Below are positions 24,564 through 33,050 of a DNA stretch of 39,544 nucleotides, in pieces. The notes under the pieces are model-generated. The model worked only from the letters and a program-made list of their open reading frames with translations. It did not search any database and was not told the DNA's origin. The stretch covers positions 1 to 39,544 of the forward strand of contig JANRKF010000025.1 of the NCBI GenBank assembly GCA_033763575.1. The letters run 5' to 3'. The stretch comes from JANRKF01 sp033763575. Lineage in GTDB: Bacteria; Pseudomonadota; Alphaproteobacteria; Rickettsiales; SXRF01. The translations under genes were made by a program, and so were the position numbers. How positions within the stretch are numbered: position 1 is the first letter of the stretch; every line of letters begins with the position of its first letter.

Positions 24564-25333
24564 ACACCAAGCGCCATGGAAGTGTTGCGGCTTTGCCCTG
24601 TGCGCTCTGCCCAGCTTTTCTGCTGGTTGTCATTCGATCTGCAAACGAGGCACTGCGCTAGCTCGTGGTTGGGCACATAATTCGGATAATCCTGTTTCAG
24701 TTTTGCCGCCACATGCTGCATCACCGCGTCGATCCGCGCCGGGTCCTTCACCTGTTCGAGCACCTGTGTCGCTGCGGCCACCGGCACATCCCCATCGGCA
24801 ATCATATGAAGTGAGCGGTCGGAAAGGCCGGAGAATTTTACGGCCAGTTTCAGGTTGCCTTTATCGAGCTGGAGCTGCGGCAGGAATTGCTGGCGCACCG
24901 ACGGATGTTCTTTCGCTTCTTTCAAAACGAGCGCCGATTCAATCGGGCTGTTACGCCCAAGTGCAATATCCTTATAAGCCAGCATGATTTTGGCGGTCTC
25001 GGTGTTGATGCCCTTTTCTTCTTCGAGCACGAACGCATCGAGCTTAAAATCCGCCGGAAGCTTTCCTTCCGCCGCCAGGCGTTTGGCGAAATTCACCCGA
25101 TGATGGCCATCGACCACCGCAACTTCCCACGCGCCGTTCGCATCGCGCCGCTTATGCACATAAATCGGCGCGCCATGCAAAAGAGGCTCCCATTTATCAC
25201 CTTGGATTTTGTGGCTCTCCACCTCACCGGATGCTGCCTGTCCTAAGCGAAACTGGTATTCCTTCGGATAAAGCTTGAGCTTATCCAGGCCAATTTTTTC
25301 GAGCGGGAATGTTTGTAGGTCAGTATTTTCCAT
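24560..25333 (-). CDS. ParB/sulfiredoxin-like domain protein, 257 aa
   Basis: The N-terminal 100 residues contain FPLEKIGLDKLKLYPKEYQ, PIYVHKR and VAVVDGHHRVNFAKRL. The last is the ParB/Srx box (DGHHR), which in this fold binds nucleotide. The remaining 150 residues are helical and end with CLVCRSNDNQQKSW, which has a CxxC pair. There is no ParA partner, so a role in chromosome partition is unlikely. Nuclease, regulator or CTPase roles are possible for the fold. Confidence 0.65.
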   Translation of the reverse strand: MENTDLQTFPLEKIGLDKLKLYPKEYQFRLGQAASGEVESHKIQGDKWEPLLHGAPIYVHKRRDANGAWEVAVVDGHHRVNFAKRLAAEGKLPADFKLDAFVLEEEKGINTETAKIMLAYKDIALGRNSPIESALVLKEAKEHPSVRQQFLPQLQLDKGNLKLAVKFSGLSDRSLHMIADGDVPVAAATQVLEQVKDPARIDAVMQHVAAKLKQDYPNYVPNHELAQCLVCRSNDNQQKSWAERTGQSRNTSMALGV

Positions 25334-25387
25334 CCCACCATTCTGCCATAAAAAGGCGGCGAATTGTGTGAAGATTTGGTGACAGCG

Positions 25388-26041
25388 CTATTTTTTTAGA
25401 TCGCGGCTTCCGGGCTTTATGGCTGGAATATCAAGCAGTTCCGGCGGAAGCTTGTCCGGCGCATAGGTCGGCACATCGAGCTTGAGCAGTGAAATAAGCG
25501 GCAGGGTGAGGCTGACGTCATTCGTGCCGCGCCGGTCGATGAGACTGGCCACCGCCAGCGCCTTCCCGCCATTTCGCGTGATGCACTCCACCGCCTCCAT
25601 CGACGATTTTCCCGTCGTCACCACATCTTCCACCACCAGCACTTTTGCGCCTTCTTCCAGCGCAAAGCCACGGCGCAGCTCGAACTTTCCTTCCACCCGC
25701 TCGCAGAACATGGCGGGAATACCTAATTGCCGTCCCATTTCATAGCCCACCACCACGCCACCCATCGCAGGCGCGACGATGCAATCGAACCCGTGTGATG
25801 AGAGCGCAGTAGCGCGAACCAGCCCTGAGCTTTGTCCCATGGGCGCGTCAGCAGACGCGACCGGGGACGACATAATTTTAGCCGCCAGCGCCTTGCACAG
25901 GCGTTCGCCACGCGCACCATCCATCAGCACCCGCGCACATTGCAGATAGGTCGGGCTGTGCAGGCCGGAGGATAAAATAAAATGCCCGGAGAGCATCGCC
26001 CCCGCCGCTTTGAATTCATTGATGATGTCTTGTTCGTTCAT
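25388..26041 (-). CDS. pyrE: Orotate phosphoribosyltransferase with insertion
   Basis: 217 aa, about 25 residues longer than usual. PyrE converts orotate and PRPP to OMP in pyrimidine synthesis. The PRPP loop VLVVEDVVTTGKSS at about residues 133-146 is intact, as are GHFILSSGLHSPTYLQ and PAMGGVVVGYEMGRQLG. Residues of about 58-84 are an extra, low-complexity in-frame stretch whose DNA is palindromic (see the repeat entry). The insertion lies between the N-terminal helix and the Rossmann-like core, where a loop could accept it. It is downstream of panC on the same strand. Confidence 0.92.
   Translation of the reverse strand: MNEQDIINEFKAAGAMLSGHFILSSGLHSPTYLQCARVLMDGARGERLCKALAAKIMSSPVASADAPMGQSSGLVRATALSSHGFDCIVAPAMGGVVVGYEMGRQLGIPAMFCERVEGKFELRRGFALEEGAKVLVVEDVVTTGKSSMEAVECITRNGGKALAVASLIDRRGTNDVSLTLPLISLLKLDVPTYAPDKLPPELLDIPAIKPGSRDLKK
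25790..25870. repeat. In-frame palindromic insertion inside pyrE
   Basis: About 81 bases. One hairpin has outer arms GTCCC (25834-25838) and GGGAC (25864-25868) and inner arms CGCGTC (25844-25849) and GACGCG (25854-25859) around AGCA. A second, GCGC-AGTA-GCGC, lies at 25804-25815. The insert keeps the frame and adds about 27 codons. Coding palindromes of this sort are known as Rickettsia palindromic elements; whether this one is homologous is not shown. Confidence 0.7.
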
Positions 26042-26053
26042 AATAAACGGTTT

Positions 26054-26120
26054 CTAGGTTTCTAGGTTTCTGAGTTTCTAATTAACATCTGCTTCATCAC
26101 CTAGCAACCTAGAAACCTAG
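26054..26120. repeat. Octamer repeats with inverted copies, pyrE-panC gap
   Basis: On the left, GGTTTCTA-type units repeat in tandem, then CTGAGTTTCTA. On the right, CCTAGCAACCTAGAAACCTAG repeats the complement. CTAGGTTTCTAGGTT (26054-26068) and AACCTAGAAACCTAG (26106-26120) are exact inverted repeats of 15 bp. The RNA between panC and pyrE could fold into one long hairpin. Confidence 0.75.
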
Positions 26121-26123
26121 CAA

Positions 26124-26966
26124 CTAAGCAACCTCGAGGTTATCAATCAACCGCGTGCTGCCCAGTACACCCGCTGCCAGCAGCCGCGCCGGCGCTTCAT
26201 ACACGGTCTGCACCGAAAGCGTTTCAGCATCGCACAAGGTCAGATATTCCATCCTGAACCCGGCGTATTTCAGCAGGGACTGGCCTTCGGCGATGGCTTT
26301 TTCCACCTCCTGCCCGCTGACAATACGTTGCCCCACCAGCCGCAATATTTCGTAGAGTTTCGGCGCGACGCGGCGATCTTCCTCGCTCAGGTAACGATTG
26401 CGCGAGGACATGGCCAGCCCATCCGCTTCACGCATGGTCGGCGCGCCGATGATCTCCACCGGAATATCGAGATCGTCCACCACCTGCCGGATAACGCAAA
26501 GCTGCTGGTAGTCCTTCTCGCCGAATATCGCGACATTCGGCAAGGTGCGCAGCAATAGTTTGGCGACGACGACGGCGACGCCGTTGAAATGGCCGGGGCG
26601 GGATGCGCCGCAGAGTTCGTTTGCAATCTCGCCGACATCGATGCGGGTGGCGATCCCTTCGCCATAGATATCGGCCACGTCCGGCGCGTATAGAATCGAG
26701 ACACCGGCCTTTTCCGCCATGGCGATATCAGCCTCCAGCGTGCGCGGATAGCGGTCGAAATCCTCCTTCGGGCCAAACTGGGTGGGGTTCACGAAAATAC
26801 TCATCACCACATGTTGGGCGTGCTTCTTAGCCAGCTCCACCAGCGATATATGCCCGGCATGGAGCGCTCCCATCGTCGGCACCAGCGCGACACCCCCGCC
26901 CGATATGGCACGCTCATAGATCGCCTGCTGTAATTCCCCTGCATTTTTCGTAATGGTTAATTGCAT
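26124..26966 (-). CDS. panC: Pantoate-beta-alanine ligase
   Basis: 280 aa, full length. PanC joins pantoate and beta-alanine using ATP in pantothenate (vitamin B5) synthesis. It has the class I nucleotidyltransferase motif MGALHAGH at residues 32-39 (HIGH-type), IFVNPTQFGPKEDFDRYPR, FGEKDYQQL and the MSSRN loop (KMSKS-type). The C-terminal dimer domain ends RLIDNLEVA. panB and panD are not in the window. Confidence 0.95.
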   Translation of the reverse strand: MQLTITKNAGELQQAIYERAISGGGVALVPTMGALHAGHISLVELAKKHAQHVVMSIFVNPTQFGPKEDFDRYPRTLEADIAMAEKAGVSILYAPDVADIYGEGIATRIDVGEIANELCGASRPGHFNGVAVVVAKLLLRTLPNVAIFGEKDYQQLCVIRQVVDDLDIPVEIIGAPTMREADGLAMSSRNRYLSEEDRRVAPKLYEILRLVGQRIVSGQEVEKAIAEGQSLLKYAGFRMEYLTLCDAETLSVQTVYEAPARLLAAGVLGSTRLIDNLEVA

Positions 26967-27025
26967 TTTAATGCGCCTAGTCTATAAGAATTGGCTGATT
27001 TATTCACTTTCAATCGTCTAGAGCA

Positions 27026-28147
27026 ATGCGCAAGAAAAAGCAAGCTGCCGCTCCACAAAATGACTCGCCGATTTTAGCCGCGTATGAAGCGCGTGTCGCG
27101 GCGGGGCTGATTCATGACGACGAAGCGCAGCGCAACGTGATCGCTCAGCTTGAGCGGACGCTCGCCTATCTGCGCGAATCGGGCGGCGCGTTCCATAAAT
27201 TTTTTGGCCTCGGCCTGCCGCCGGAGGAAAAAACCAATATTTATATCTGGGGCAGTGTCGGGCGCGGCAAATCGATGGTGATGGATTTGTTTTTCGAGGC
27301 CGCACCGACTGCGAATAAACGCCGCGTGCATTTCCACGCCTTCATGCAGGAGGTGCATAAACGGCTGCATAATTACCGCCAGAATAAAAACGGCGTTGAC
27401 CCCGTGATGGCGCTCGCCCGCGATATCGCCACCGAAACCTCGCTGCTCTGTTTCGATGAATTGCAGGCCACCGATGTCGCCGACGCCACCCTGCTCTACC
27501 GCCTGTTTGAAGGGTTGTTCCAGGCGGGCGTGGTGGTGGTGAGCACTTCGAATCACCCGCCCGCTTCGCTTTATACCGGCGGCATCCAGCGCGAACGTTT
27601 CAATAAATTCGTCACCCTGCTCAAGGAACAAATGCAGGTGATTTCGCTTAGAAGCCCCTCCGATTACCGCTACATGCAATTGCGCAGCCTGCAGAAAACC
27701 TATCATGCGGGCAGCGGCGCCGAGGCGTTTATCAAGGAAGTGCTGGAGCATATGAATGCGGGCGACGACCCGGAATATGACCTGCTGGTGGTGCAAGGCC
27801 GGAGCCTTTCCTTCATGCTCTACGGCAAGAATATCGGGCGCTTCACCTTCCGCGAACTCTGCGAAAAACCTCTGGGCGCCGCCGATTATCTGGCGCTCGC
27901 CAACCGGCTCGATACGGTGATCCTCACCGACATTCCCACCCTGCCCGCTGAAAAGCGCAACGAAGCAAAACGTTTTGTCACGCTGATCGATACGCTGTAT
28001 GAACGCAAGATAAAGCTGATCTGCACGGCCAGCGGCGCGCCGGAAACAATTTACGGCGAAGGCGATGGCAGTTTCGAATTCGCCCGCACCGTATCGCGGC
28101 TGGTCGAAATGCAATCGGCGAATTATTTGGAGGAAACACAATCGTGA
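27026..28147 (+). CDS. zapE: Cell division ATPase ZapE / AFG1-like
   Basis: 373 aa. Walker A GSVGRGKS at residues 76-83 and Walker B LLCFDE at 140-145, with FHAFMQEVHKRLH between and STSNHPP as sensor-like motif. This is the AFG1/LACE1 family of AAA-type ATPases; the E. coli member ZapE acts with the Z-ring, and the mitochondrial one in protein quality control. It overlaps ispH by four bases (GTGA), so the two are coupled. Confidence 0.92.
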   Translation: MRKKKQAAAPQNDSPILAAYEARVAAGLIHDDEAQRNVIAQLERTLAYLRESGGAFHKFFGLGLPPEEKTNIYIWGSVGRGKSMVMDLFFEAAPTANKRRVHFHAFMQEVHKRLHNYRQNKNGVDPVMALARDIATETSLLCFDELQATDVADATLLYRLFEGLFQAGVVVVSTSNHPPASLYTGGIQRERFNKFVTLLKEQMQVISLRSPSDYRYMQLRSLQKTYHAGSGAEAFIKEVLEHMNAGDDPEYDLLVVQGRSLSFMLYGKNIGRFTFRELCEKPLGAADYLALANRLDTVILTDIPTLPAEKRNEAKRFVTLIDTLYERKIKLICTASGAPETIYGEGDGSFEFARTVSRLVEMQSANYLEETQS

Positions 28148-29097
28148 GCGCCGCCCTTTCCATCATCCTCGCCCAGCCACGGGGTTTCTGCGCCGGGGTG
28201 GACCGCGCCATCGAGATCGTGGACAAGGCGCTCGAAATTTACGGCGCGCCGGTCTATGTGCGCCATGAAATCGTGCATAACAAATGGGTAGTGGAGGATA
28301 TGCGCGCGCGCGGCGTCGTATTCGTCGATGATGTGGCGGAAATTCCCGATGGCGCCATCACCGTATTCTCCGCGCACGGCATTTCCGAGAAGGTGGAAAA
28401 CCAGGCGCGGCTGCGCGAGCTGCCGGTGATCGACGCCACCTGCCCGCTGGTGACCAAAGTGCACAAGGAAGCGCAGCGTTATGAACATGAAGGCCGCGAA
28501 ATCATCCTGATCGGCCATGCCGGGCACCCGGAAGTGGAGGGAACCAGCGGCCGCGTGCAGCAGGTGATTCATCTGGTGGAAAATGCCAAGGACGTCGAAA
28601 AATTGATGGTGGAAAATCCCGACAAGCTGGCCTATGTCACCCAAACCACGCTGAGTGTGGATGACACGAAAGACATCATCAACGCGCTGAAAACACGCTT
28701 CCCCACCATCGCCGGGCCGGAGCTGCGCGACATCTGCTACGCGACGCAAAACCGGCAAAACTCTGTGCGTGAACTGGCGCAACAGGTGGAGCTGGTGCTG
28801 GTGATCGGTTCAAAAAACAGCTCCAACTCCAACCGGCTGCGCGACCTTGCCACTGAAATGGGTGTGCAGGCATATTTGATCGATGATGCGCAGGATGTGC
28901 AGCCAGGCTGGTTTGATCGGGTAGAGACCGTCGGCATCACCGCCGGGGCATCGGCACCGGAACATCTGGTGCAGGGCGTGGTAGAAGCCATTGGCAAGCT
29001 ACGCCCCACCCGTGTCACCACCATGGATGGCACACCGGAAAAAACCCGCTTCAAACTGCCGCCCGAGGTGACGGGGGAGAAAAAGCTGCGGGCCTAA
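28144..29097 (+). CDS. ispH: 4-hydroxy-3-methylbut-2-enyl diphosphate reductase
   Basis: 317 aa from GTG 28144. IspH makes IPP and DMAPP, the last step of the MEP isoprenoid pathway, with an iron-sulfur cluster held by three Cys: Cys16 (QPRGFCAGVDRAIEIV), Cys100 (DATCPLVTKVH) and Cys198 (DICYATQNRQ). GHAGHPEVEGT and GSKNSSNSNRL are the other conserved loops. It follows zapE directly and converges with the prepilin-like gene (four-base overlap). Confidence 0.96.
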   Translation: MSAALSIILAQPRGFCAGVDRAIEIVDKALEIYGAPVYVRHEIVHNKWVVEDMRARGVVFVDDVAEIPDGAITVFSAHGISEKVENQARLRELPVIDATCPLVTKVHKEAQRYEHEGREIILIGHAGHPEVEGTSGRVQQVIHLVENAKDVEKLMVENPDKLAYVTQTTLSVDDTKDIINALKTRFPTIAGPELRDICYATQNRQNSVRELAQQVELVLVIGSKNSSNSNRLRDLATEMGVQAYLIDDAQDVQPGWFDRVETVGITAGASAPEHLVQGVVEAIGKLRPTRVTTMDGTPEKTRFKLPPEVTGEKKLRA

Positions 29098-30893
29098 TGC
29101 GACAATGCAATCCCGTTCGCCAGATCCGATCCGTTAAAGGTGAAATAGCCGGAGGTCGATTCCGCCGTGCTGCTGAAGCTATTGCCGGTGCGGCGATAGA
29201 TCGCCATGCCGCCGCTTCCGGTCGCATCGCGTGCCACCGCCAGGAATTTACTGTCGCTTGAAAACTGTGCAGAGACCGGCACCGTGGAGGTTACGCCCAA
29301 TGCCTGCGTCACCGCGTCCGTCACCGGGTTAATCGACAACACCACCAGATTCTCCCCCGTGCTGGTGCCTCCGATGACCAGGTAATTTGAGTCCGGCGAG
29401 AATTTAAAAATATACGGGACCGTCATGTTGGTGATGGTGTATAAAAGCGCCGAGCCGCCGCTGGTGATCTGCGAAAAAGTACCGCTGATATTACGCCAGA
29501 TATAGATATTGGTGTTGCCGCCCGATACTTCGTTGATCGCATAATATCTTCCGTCGGGCGAAATGGCGTTGCGGTATTCCGTATAGGAATCGCCGGAGAG
29601 CGTACCAACATCCTGGAAATAATCGCCCTCGTTACTATAAAGATAGGCATAGGAGCTCCCGCGTGAAAGCGCCATCCACTCGGCATTGTTGGAGAAGGTG
29701 ATGCTGTCCGGATAATCGGTCAGCGCCGGCGATATTGCACTCGACATCTCGGCAAAGGTGGCGGCCATTCCCTCGCCGGTCATGCGGTAGAGCCGCAGGT
29801 AGGGGCTGGAGGTATCGTTGATTGCGAGCAGCGCCGTTTTTTCCGCCATGGCGCCGCCGGTTCCCGCCGCCGGGCAGTTGGGCACCGGGGTGCCGCTGGT
29901 TACGGCGGTAAGCGTGGTGCCGCTGATGCTGTATAGTTTGCAATTGTTGGTGTGATAGACGAAGAGGTGGGTATTGCCCGGCGTAAACCCGATAAAGCGC
30001 GGCACGGCGGCCACCGCGGAAGGCACCGTGCCGGAAAATTCCTGATAGCGTCCGCATTTTTTCTTGCCGTAGACAATCTGCGTGCCGCTGGTGGTGTTAT
30101 AAGTGAGCGCCAGCTCCGGGCCTTTGTAAAGCAGGGTGTCGCGCTGGGGGTTGGTCATCATCTGGTACAGCGATTTAAAACGCACGATGTCATCATAATA
30201 ACCGGCGGTTCCACGGGCGCCGCTCGCGCCGTTTTTCACACGGATGGTCGGGGTATTGGTAGTGGTGCGGATATTGGTCTGTTCGGCCGCGCCTGCGGTG
30301 CCACCCGTTTGCTGCGCGCCGCCCTTGCCATAGGCGCCGATGCCGTTTTTTCCATAGCTCACCAGCGCATAGACCGAAGACAGCGGCATGTTCGCGCCCG
30401 AATGATCGACCACCGTAATCGGGCAGGCATCGCCGGGCTGGGTGACGGAAAAAGCACCGTCCGCCGTCATCGCCGGTGCCACCTCGTAATGGAATTTACC
30501 GCCCCAGCCGTCGACCATAAATTCGTTGGGCAGGCCCAGCGTGCGCACCGGCACCGCGCCGGAAGGAATACCGGTGGGCGATCCCACGGTGACATAGGTG
30601 GCAGCGGGCGTGCCGCCGGTGCAGGTGCCGAGGTTGGCGGCTTCCACACCGTAATTCGTATCGGTGGCAGCAAGTGTAGCGCTTCCCGGGCATGGCAGAC
30701 GGCCATATTGCTCGCGGAAATTGAGCAGCGCTTTTTCAATCACATCCAGCTTGCTTTCGGTGGCAACGCGGCGCGTGCTTTCCAGCGCATCGATACCCGC
30801 GGAAATCCCCATCCCGGCGATGATCGCGATCACGACCAGCACCACCGACATTTCCACCAATGTAAATCCTCGCCGTGTTATGCCGCTGCACAT
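29094..30893 (-). CDS. Prepilin-like protein fused to a beta-propeller
   Basis: 599 aa. The N-terminus RRGFTLVEMSVVLVVIAIIAGMG (quoted around Gly9-Phe10 and Glu14) is a type IV prepilin/pseudopilin leader: cleavage after Gly9 and Glu at +5. A pilin-like domain with LLNFREQYGRLPCPGS follows, then from about residue 290 a series of WD40/YVTN-like blades (FIGFTPGNTHLFVY, YPDSITFSNNAEWMAL, AISPDGRYYAINE, FKFSPDSNYLVIGG, AQFSSDSKFLAVARD). The pilin part would anchor or assemble the propeller at the envelope. No pilus or type II secretion genes are adjacent. Confidence 0.8.
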   Translation of the reverse strand: MCSGITRRGFTLVEMSVVLVVIAIIAGMGISAGIDALESTRRVATESKLDVIEKALLNFREQYGRLPCPGSATLAATDTNYGVEAANLGTCTGGTPAATYVTVGSPTGIPSGAVPVRTLGLPNEFMVDGWGGKFHYEVAPAMTADGAFSVTQPGDACPITVVDHSGANMPLSSVYALVSYGKNGIGAYGKGGAQQTGGTAGAAEQTNIRTTTNTPTIRVKNGASGARGTAGYYDDIVRFKSLYQMMTNPQRDTLLYKGPELALTYNTTSGTQIVYGKKKCGRYQEFSGTVPSAVAAVPRFIGFTPGNTHLFVYHTNNCKLYSISGTTLTAVTSGTPVPNCPAAGTGGAMAEKTALLAINDTSSPYLRLYRMTGEGMAATFAEMSSAISPALTDYPDSITFSNNAEWMALSRGSSYAYLYSNEGDYFQDVGTLSGDSYTEYRNAISPDGRYYAINEVSGGNTNIYIWRNISGTFSQITSGGSALLYTITNMTVPYIFKFSPDSNYLVIGGTSTGENLVVLSINPVTDAVTQALGVTSTVPVSAQFSSDSKFLAVARDATGSGGMAIYRRTGNSFSSTAESTSGYFTFNGSDLANGIALSH

Positions 30894-30903
30894 GCTGCGC
30901 GCC

Positions 30904-31080
30904 CTACCCCGTGAGCTTCCGGGCTTCTTCCACCAGCATCACCGGGATGCCCTCGCGAATCGGATAAGCAAGCTTGCCCTCCTTGCTGATGAGTTCCTGA
31001 GCACCCTCATCATAGGTAAGTGGCCCCTTGGTCAGCGGGCAGACCAGTATTTCTAACAGGGTCTTATCGAGGGCGGTCAT
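30904..31080 (-). CDS. Trm112-family protein (YcaR-like), 58 aa
   Basis: AAGGAG precedes ATG 31080. The peptide LLEILVCPLTKGPL, then EGKLAYPIREGIPVML, matches the Trm112/UPF0434 family, including the CP motif. Only one Cys is left, so zinc binding through four Cys is unlikely, as in many bacterial members. Family proteins act as partners of methyltransferases or in cell-wall precursor steps. It sits ten bases before the prepilin-like gene on the same strand. Confidence 0.85.
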   Translation of the reverse strand: MTALDKTLLEILVCPLTKGPLTYDEGAQELISKEGKLAYPIREGIPVMLVEEARKLTG

Positions 31081-31136
31081 GCTATCTCCTTGTTATTGGC
31101 TTATATCCTAGCATTTCCGGGGGGTAAAAGTAAAGC

Positions 31137-31164
31137 TTGCAAATGCATCTAAAATACTTATATT
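31137..31164 (+). promoter_or_regulatory. Promoter of tRNA-Gly and perhaps the glycan operon
   Basis: TTGCAA (31137-31142), a 16-base spacer, then TATATT (31159-31164). It lies 46 bases before the tRNA and reads away from the Trm112 gene. Confidence 0.55.
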
Positions 31165-31210
31165 CACCCCTCCATCGGGCCGGAATCTCCGGTTCGCGTT
31201 TGCGAGGTGA

Positions 31211-31285
<75 letters not shown>

Positions 31286-31307
31286 ATTTTCTGACGGTTT
31301 GGCATGT

Positions 31308-33050
31308 ATGAAAACGATGCAAACGGCAAAATTAAGTCTCATGAGCCGGAGATTATGGAAAGCCTATGTGCGCAAGCACACAGGCACCATCATCCTGACG
31401 TTCGTGTTGCTCGTGATTTCATCCGCTGCCACCAGTGCGCAGCCGCTGCTCATCCAGCAGGCGTTCGACAAGATTTTTAAAGCGCATGATACGACCGCGC
31501 TGGTGGTGGTGCCATTCCTGATCGTGCTGGTATTCATCGTGCAGGCGGTGACGCTGTTTTTATCGAATCACCTGATGGGCAAGGTGAGCAACAGCATGAT
31601 CGCCGACATGCGCAAGAGCATGTTCCGGCATGTGATCGATAACGAAGTGGAATTTTACAGCAAGAATGATTCCGGCAGCCTGCTATCGCGCATCATTTCG
31701 GAAATTATTCATATCGCCGCCGCGGTCACCAATTTCTTCAACGCCTGGTTCCGGCAGCTGATTACCTCGATCGGCCTGCTCGCCGTCATGATATATCAAA
31801 GCCCGCAGCTGACAGTGATTTCATTGATCGCATTTATCTTCGCGGCGATTCCGCTGAGGCGCATCACGGTGCGGCTGAAAAAACTCACGCGCCAGCTCAA
31901 TGACGAAAATGCCAACCTCAATTCGCGCCTGATCGAAAGCCTGGCCGGCGTGCGCACGGTGAAGGCCTTCCGCAAGGAGGAATGCGAGATCGATAAAATG
32001 TCCGGCTACGTCCATCAAATTGAAAGGCTCTCCAACAAAGCCGGTATGTTTTCTGTCATTGTCGCGCCGCTCTTGCAGATCATCGGCGGCATCTCCATCG
32101 CGTTTGTCATCTGGTTCGGCGGCCATGAGCTGCTCGCAGGCCGCATGACCGAGGGCAACCTGGTCGCGTTCATCGCCTCGCTCATGATGTTCTCGCGCCC
32201 GGTGCGCAGCCTCTCCAATGCCGGAAGCATCATGATCAAAGGCTACATCGCCGCCGACCGTTTTTTCGAGATCATCGATGCCAAGCCCAAATTCATCAGC
32301 CGCGCCCACGGCGCCACTTTAAACATCACCAAGGCTGAAATCGTTTTTGACCATGTAAGCTTCTCCTATCCGGGCGGCGAGGTGCAGGCGATGCAGGATG
32401 TCTCGATACGCTGCGCAGCAGGCAAGAAAACGGCTCTGGTCGGACATTCCGGCAGCGGCAAAAGCACCATCTTCAACCTCATCATGAAGTTTTACGAGCC
32501 GACGGCGGGCCGCATTCTCATCGACGGACAGGATCTGGCCGAGGTGAGCATCAATTCCGCACGCGACAACCTCGCCATCGTCTCGCAGGATATTTTTATT
32601 TTCGATGAATCGGTGCTCAATAATATCGGCTATGGCCGCGAAGGCGCGAGCAAAGAAGACATCGTCGCCGCCTCGAAAGCCGCCCGCTGCCATGATTTCA
32701 TTATGAAGCTGCCGAAGGGCTACGAAACGATGCTCGGTTTTTCCGGCGAGTCGCTTTCCGGCGGCGAAAAGCAACGCATCGCCATTGCCCGCGCTTTCCT
32801 CCGCAATGCGCCGATCCTGCTGATGGATGAAGCGACTTCGGCGCTCGATCCCAAAACCGAATCCGCTCTCCAGGAATCGCTGGATGAACTCACGAGAAAC
32901 CGCACCACCATCATCATTGCCCACCGGCTTTCCACCGTCATCAACGCCGACCACATGGTGCTGATGCATGAAGGCCGCGTCGCCGCCAGCGGCACGCATG
33001 AAAGCCTGCTTGCTGAATCGGCGCTGTACCGCAACCATTTCGGCATCTGA
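31308..33050 (+). CDS. MsbA-like ABC exporter (lipid/glycan)
   Basis: 580 aa from ATG 31308; ATG 31341 (MSRRLWKAYV) is also possible, and no strong ribosome binding site decides. Residues 1 to about 320 hold six membrane helices of the type I exporter fold. The nucleotide-binding domain follows: Walker A GHSGSGKS near 379, LSGGEKQR near 482, Walker B ILLMDEATS near 502 and the switch His in IIAHRLST. It is a half-transporter acting as a homodimer, probably flipping a lipid-linked glycan or lipid A-type lipid. Glycan genes follow with a one-base overlap. Confidence 0.9.
   Translation: MKTMQTAKLSLMSRRLWKAYVRKHTGTIILTFVLLVISSAATSAQPLLIQQAFDKIFKAHDTTALVVVPFLIVLVFIVQAVTLFLSNHLMGKVSNSMIADMRKSMFRHVIDNEVEFYSKNDSGSLLSRIISEIIHIAAAVTNFFNAWFRQLITSIGLLAVMIYQSPQLTVISLIAFIFAAIPLRRITVRLKKLTRQLNDENANLNSRLIESLAGVRTVKAFRKEECEIDKMSGYVHQIERLSNKAGMFSVIVAPLLQIIGGISIAFVIWFGGHELLAGRMTEGNLVAFIASLMMFSRPVRSLSNAGSIMIKGYIAADRFFEIIDAKPKFISRAHGATLNITKAEIVFDHVSFSYPGGEVQAMQDVSIRCAAGKKTALVGHSGSGKSTIFNLIMKFYEPTAGRILIDGQDLAEVSINSARDNLAIVSQDIFIFDESVLNNIGYGREGASKEDIVAASKAARCHDFIMKLPKGYETMLGFSGESLSGGEKQRIAIARAFLRNAPILLMDEATSALDPKTESALQESLDELTRNRTTIIIAHRLSTVINADHMVLMHEGRVAASGTHESLLAESALYRNHFGI

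Noticed and set aside
26041..26123. CRISPR array in the pyrE-panC gap
   Set aside because: The repeats are 8 bp, without regular spacers, and occur as inverted rather than direct sets. No cas gene is present.
27074..28141. 355-codon open frame on the minus strand
   Set aside because: It is antisense to zapE, which has clear Walker motifs. The reverse frame shows no family pattern.
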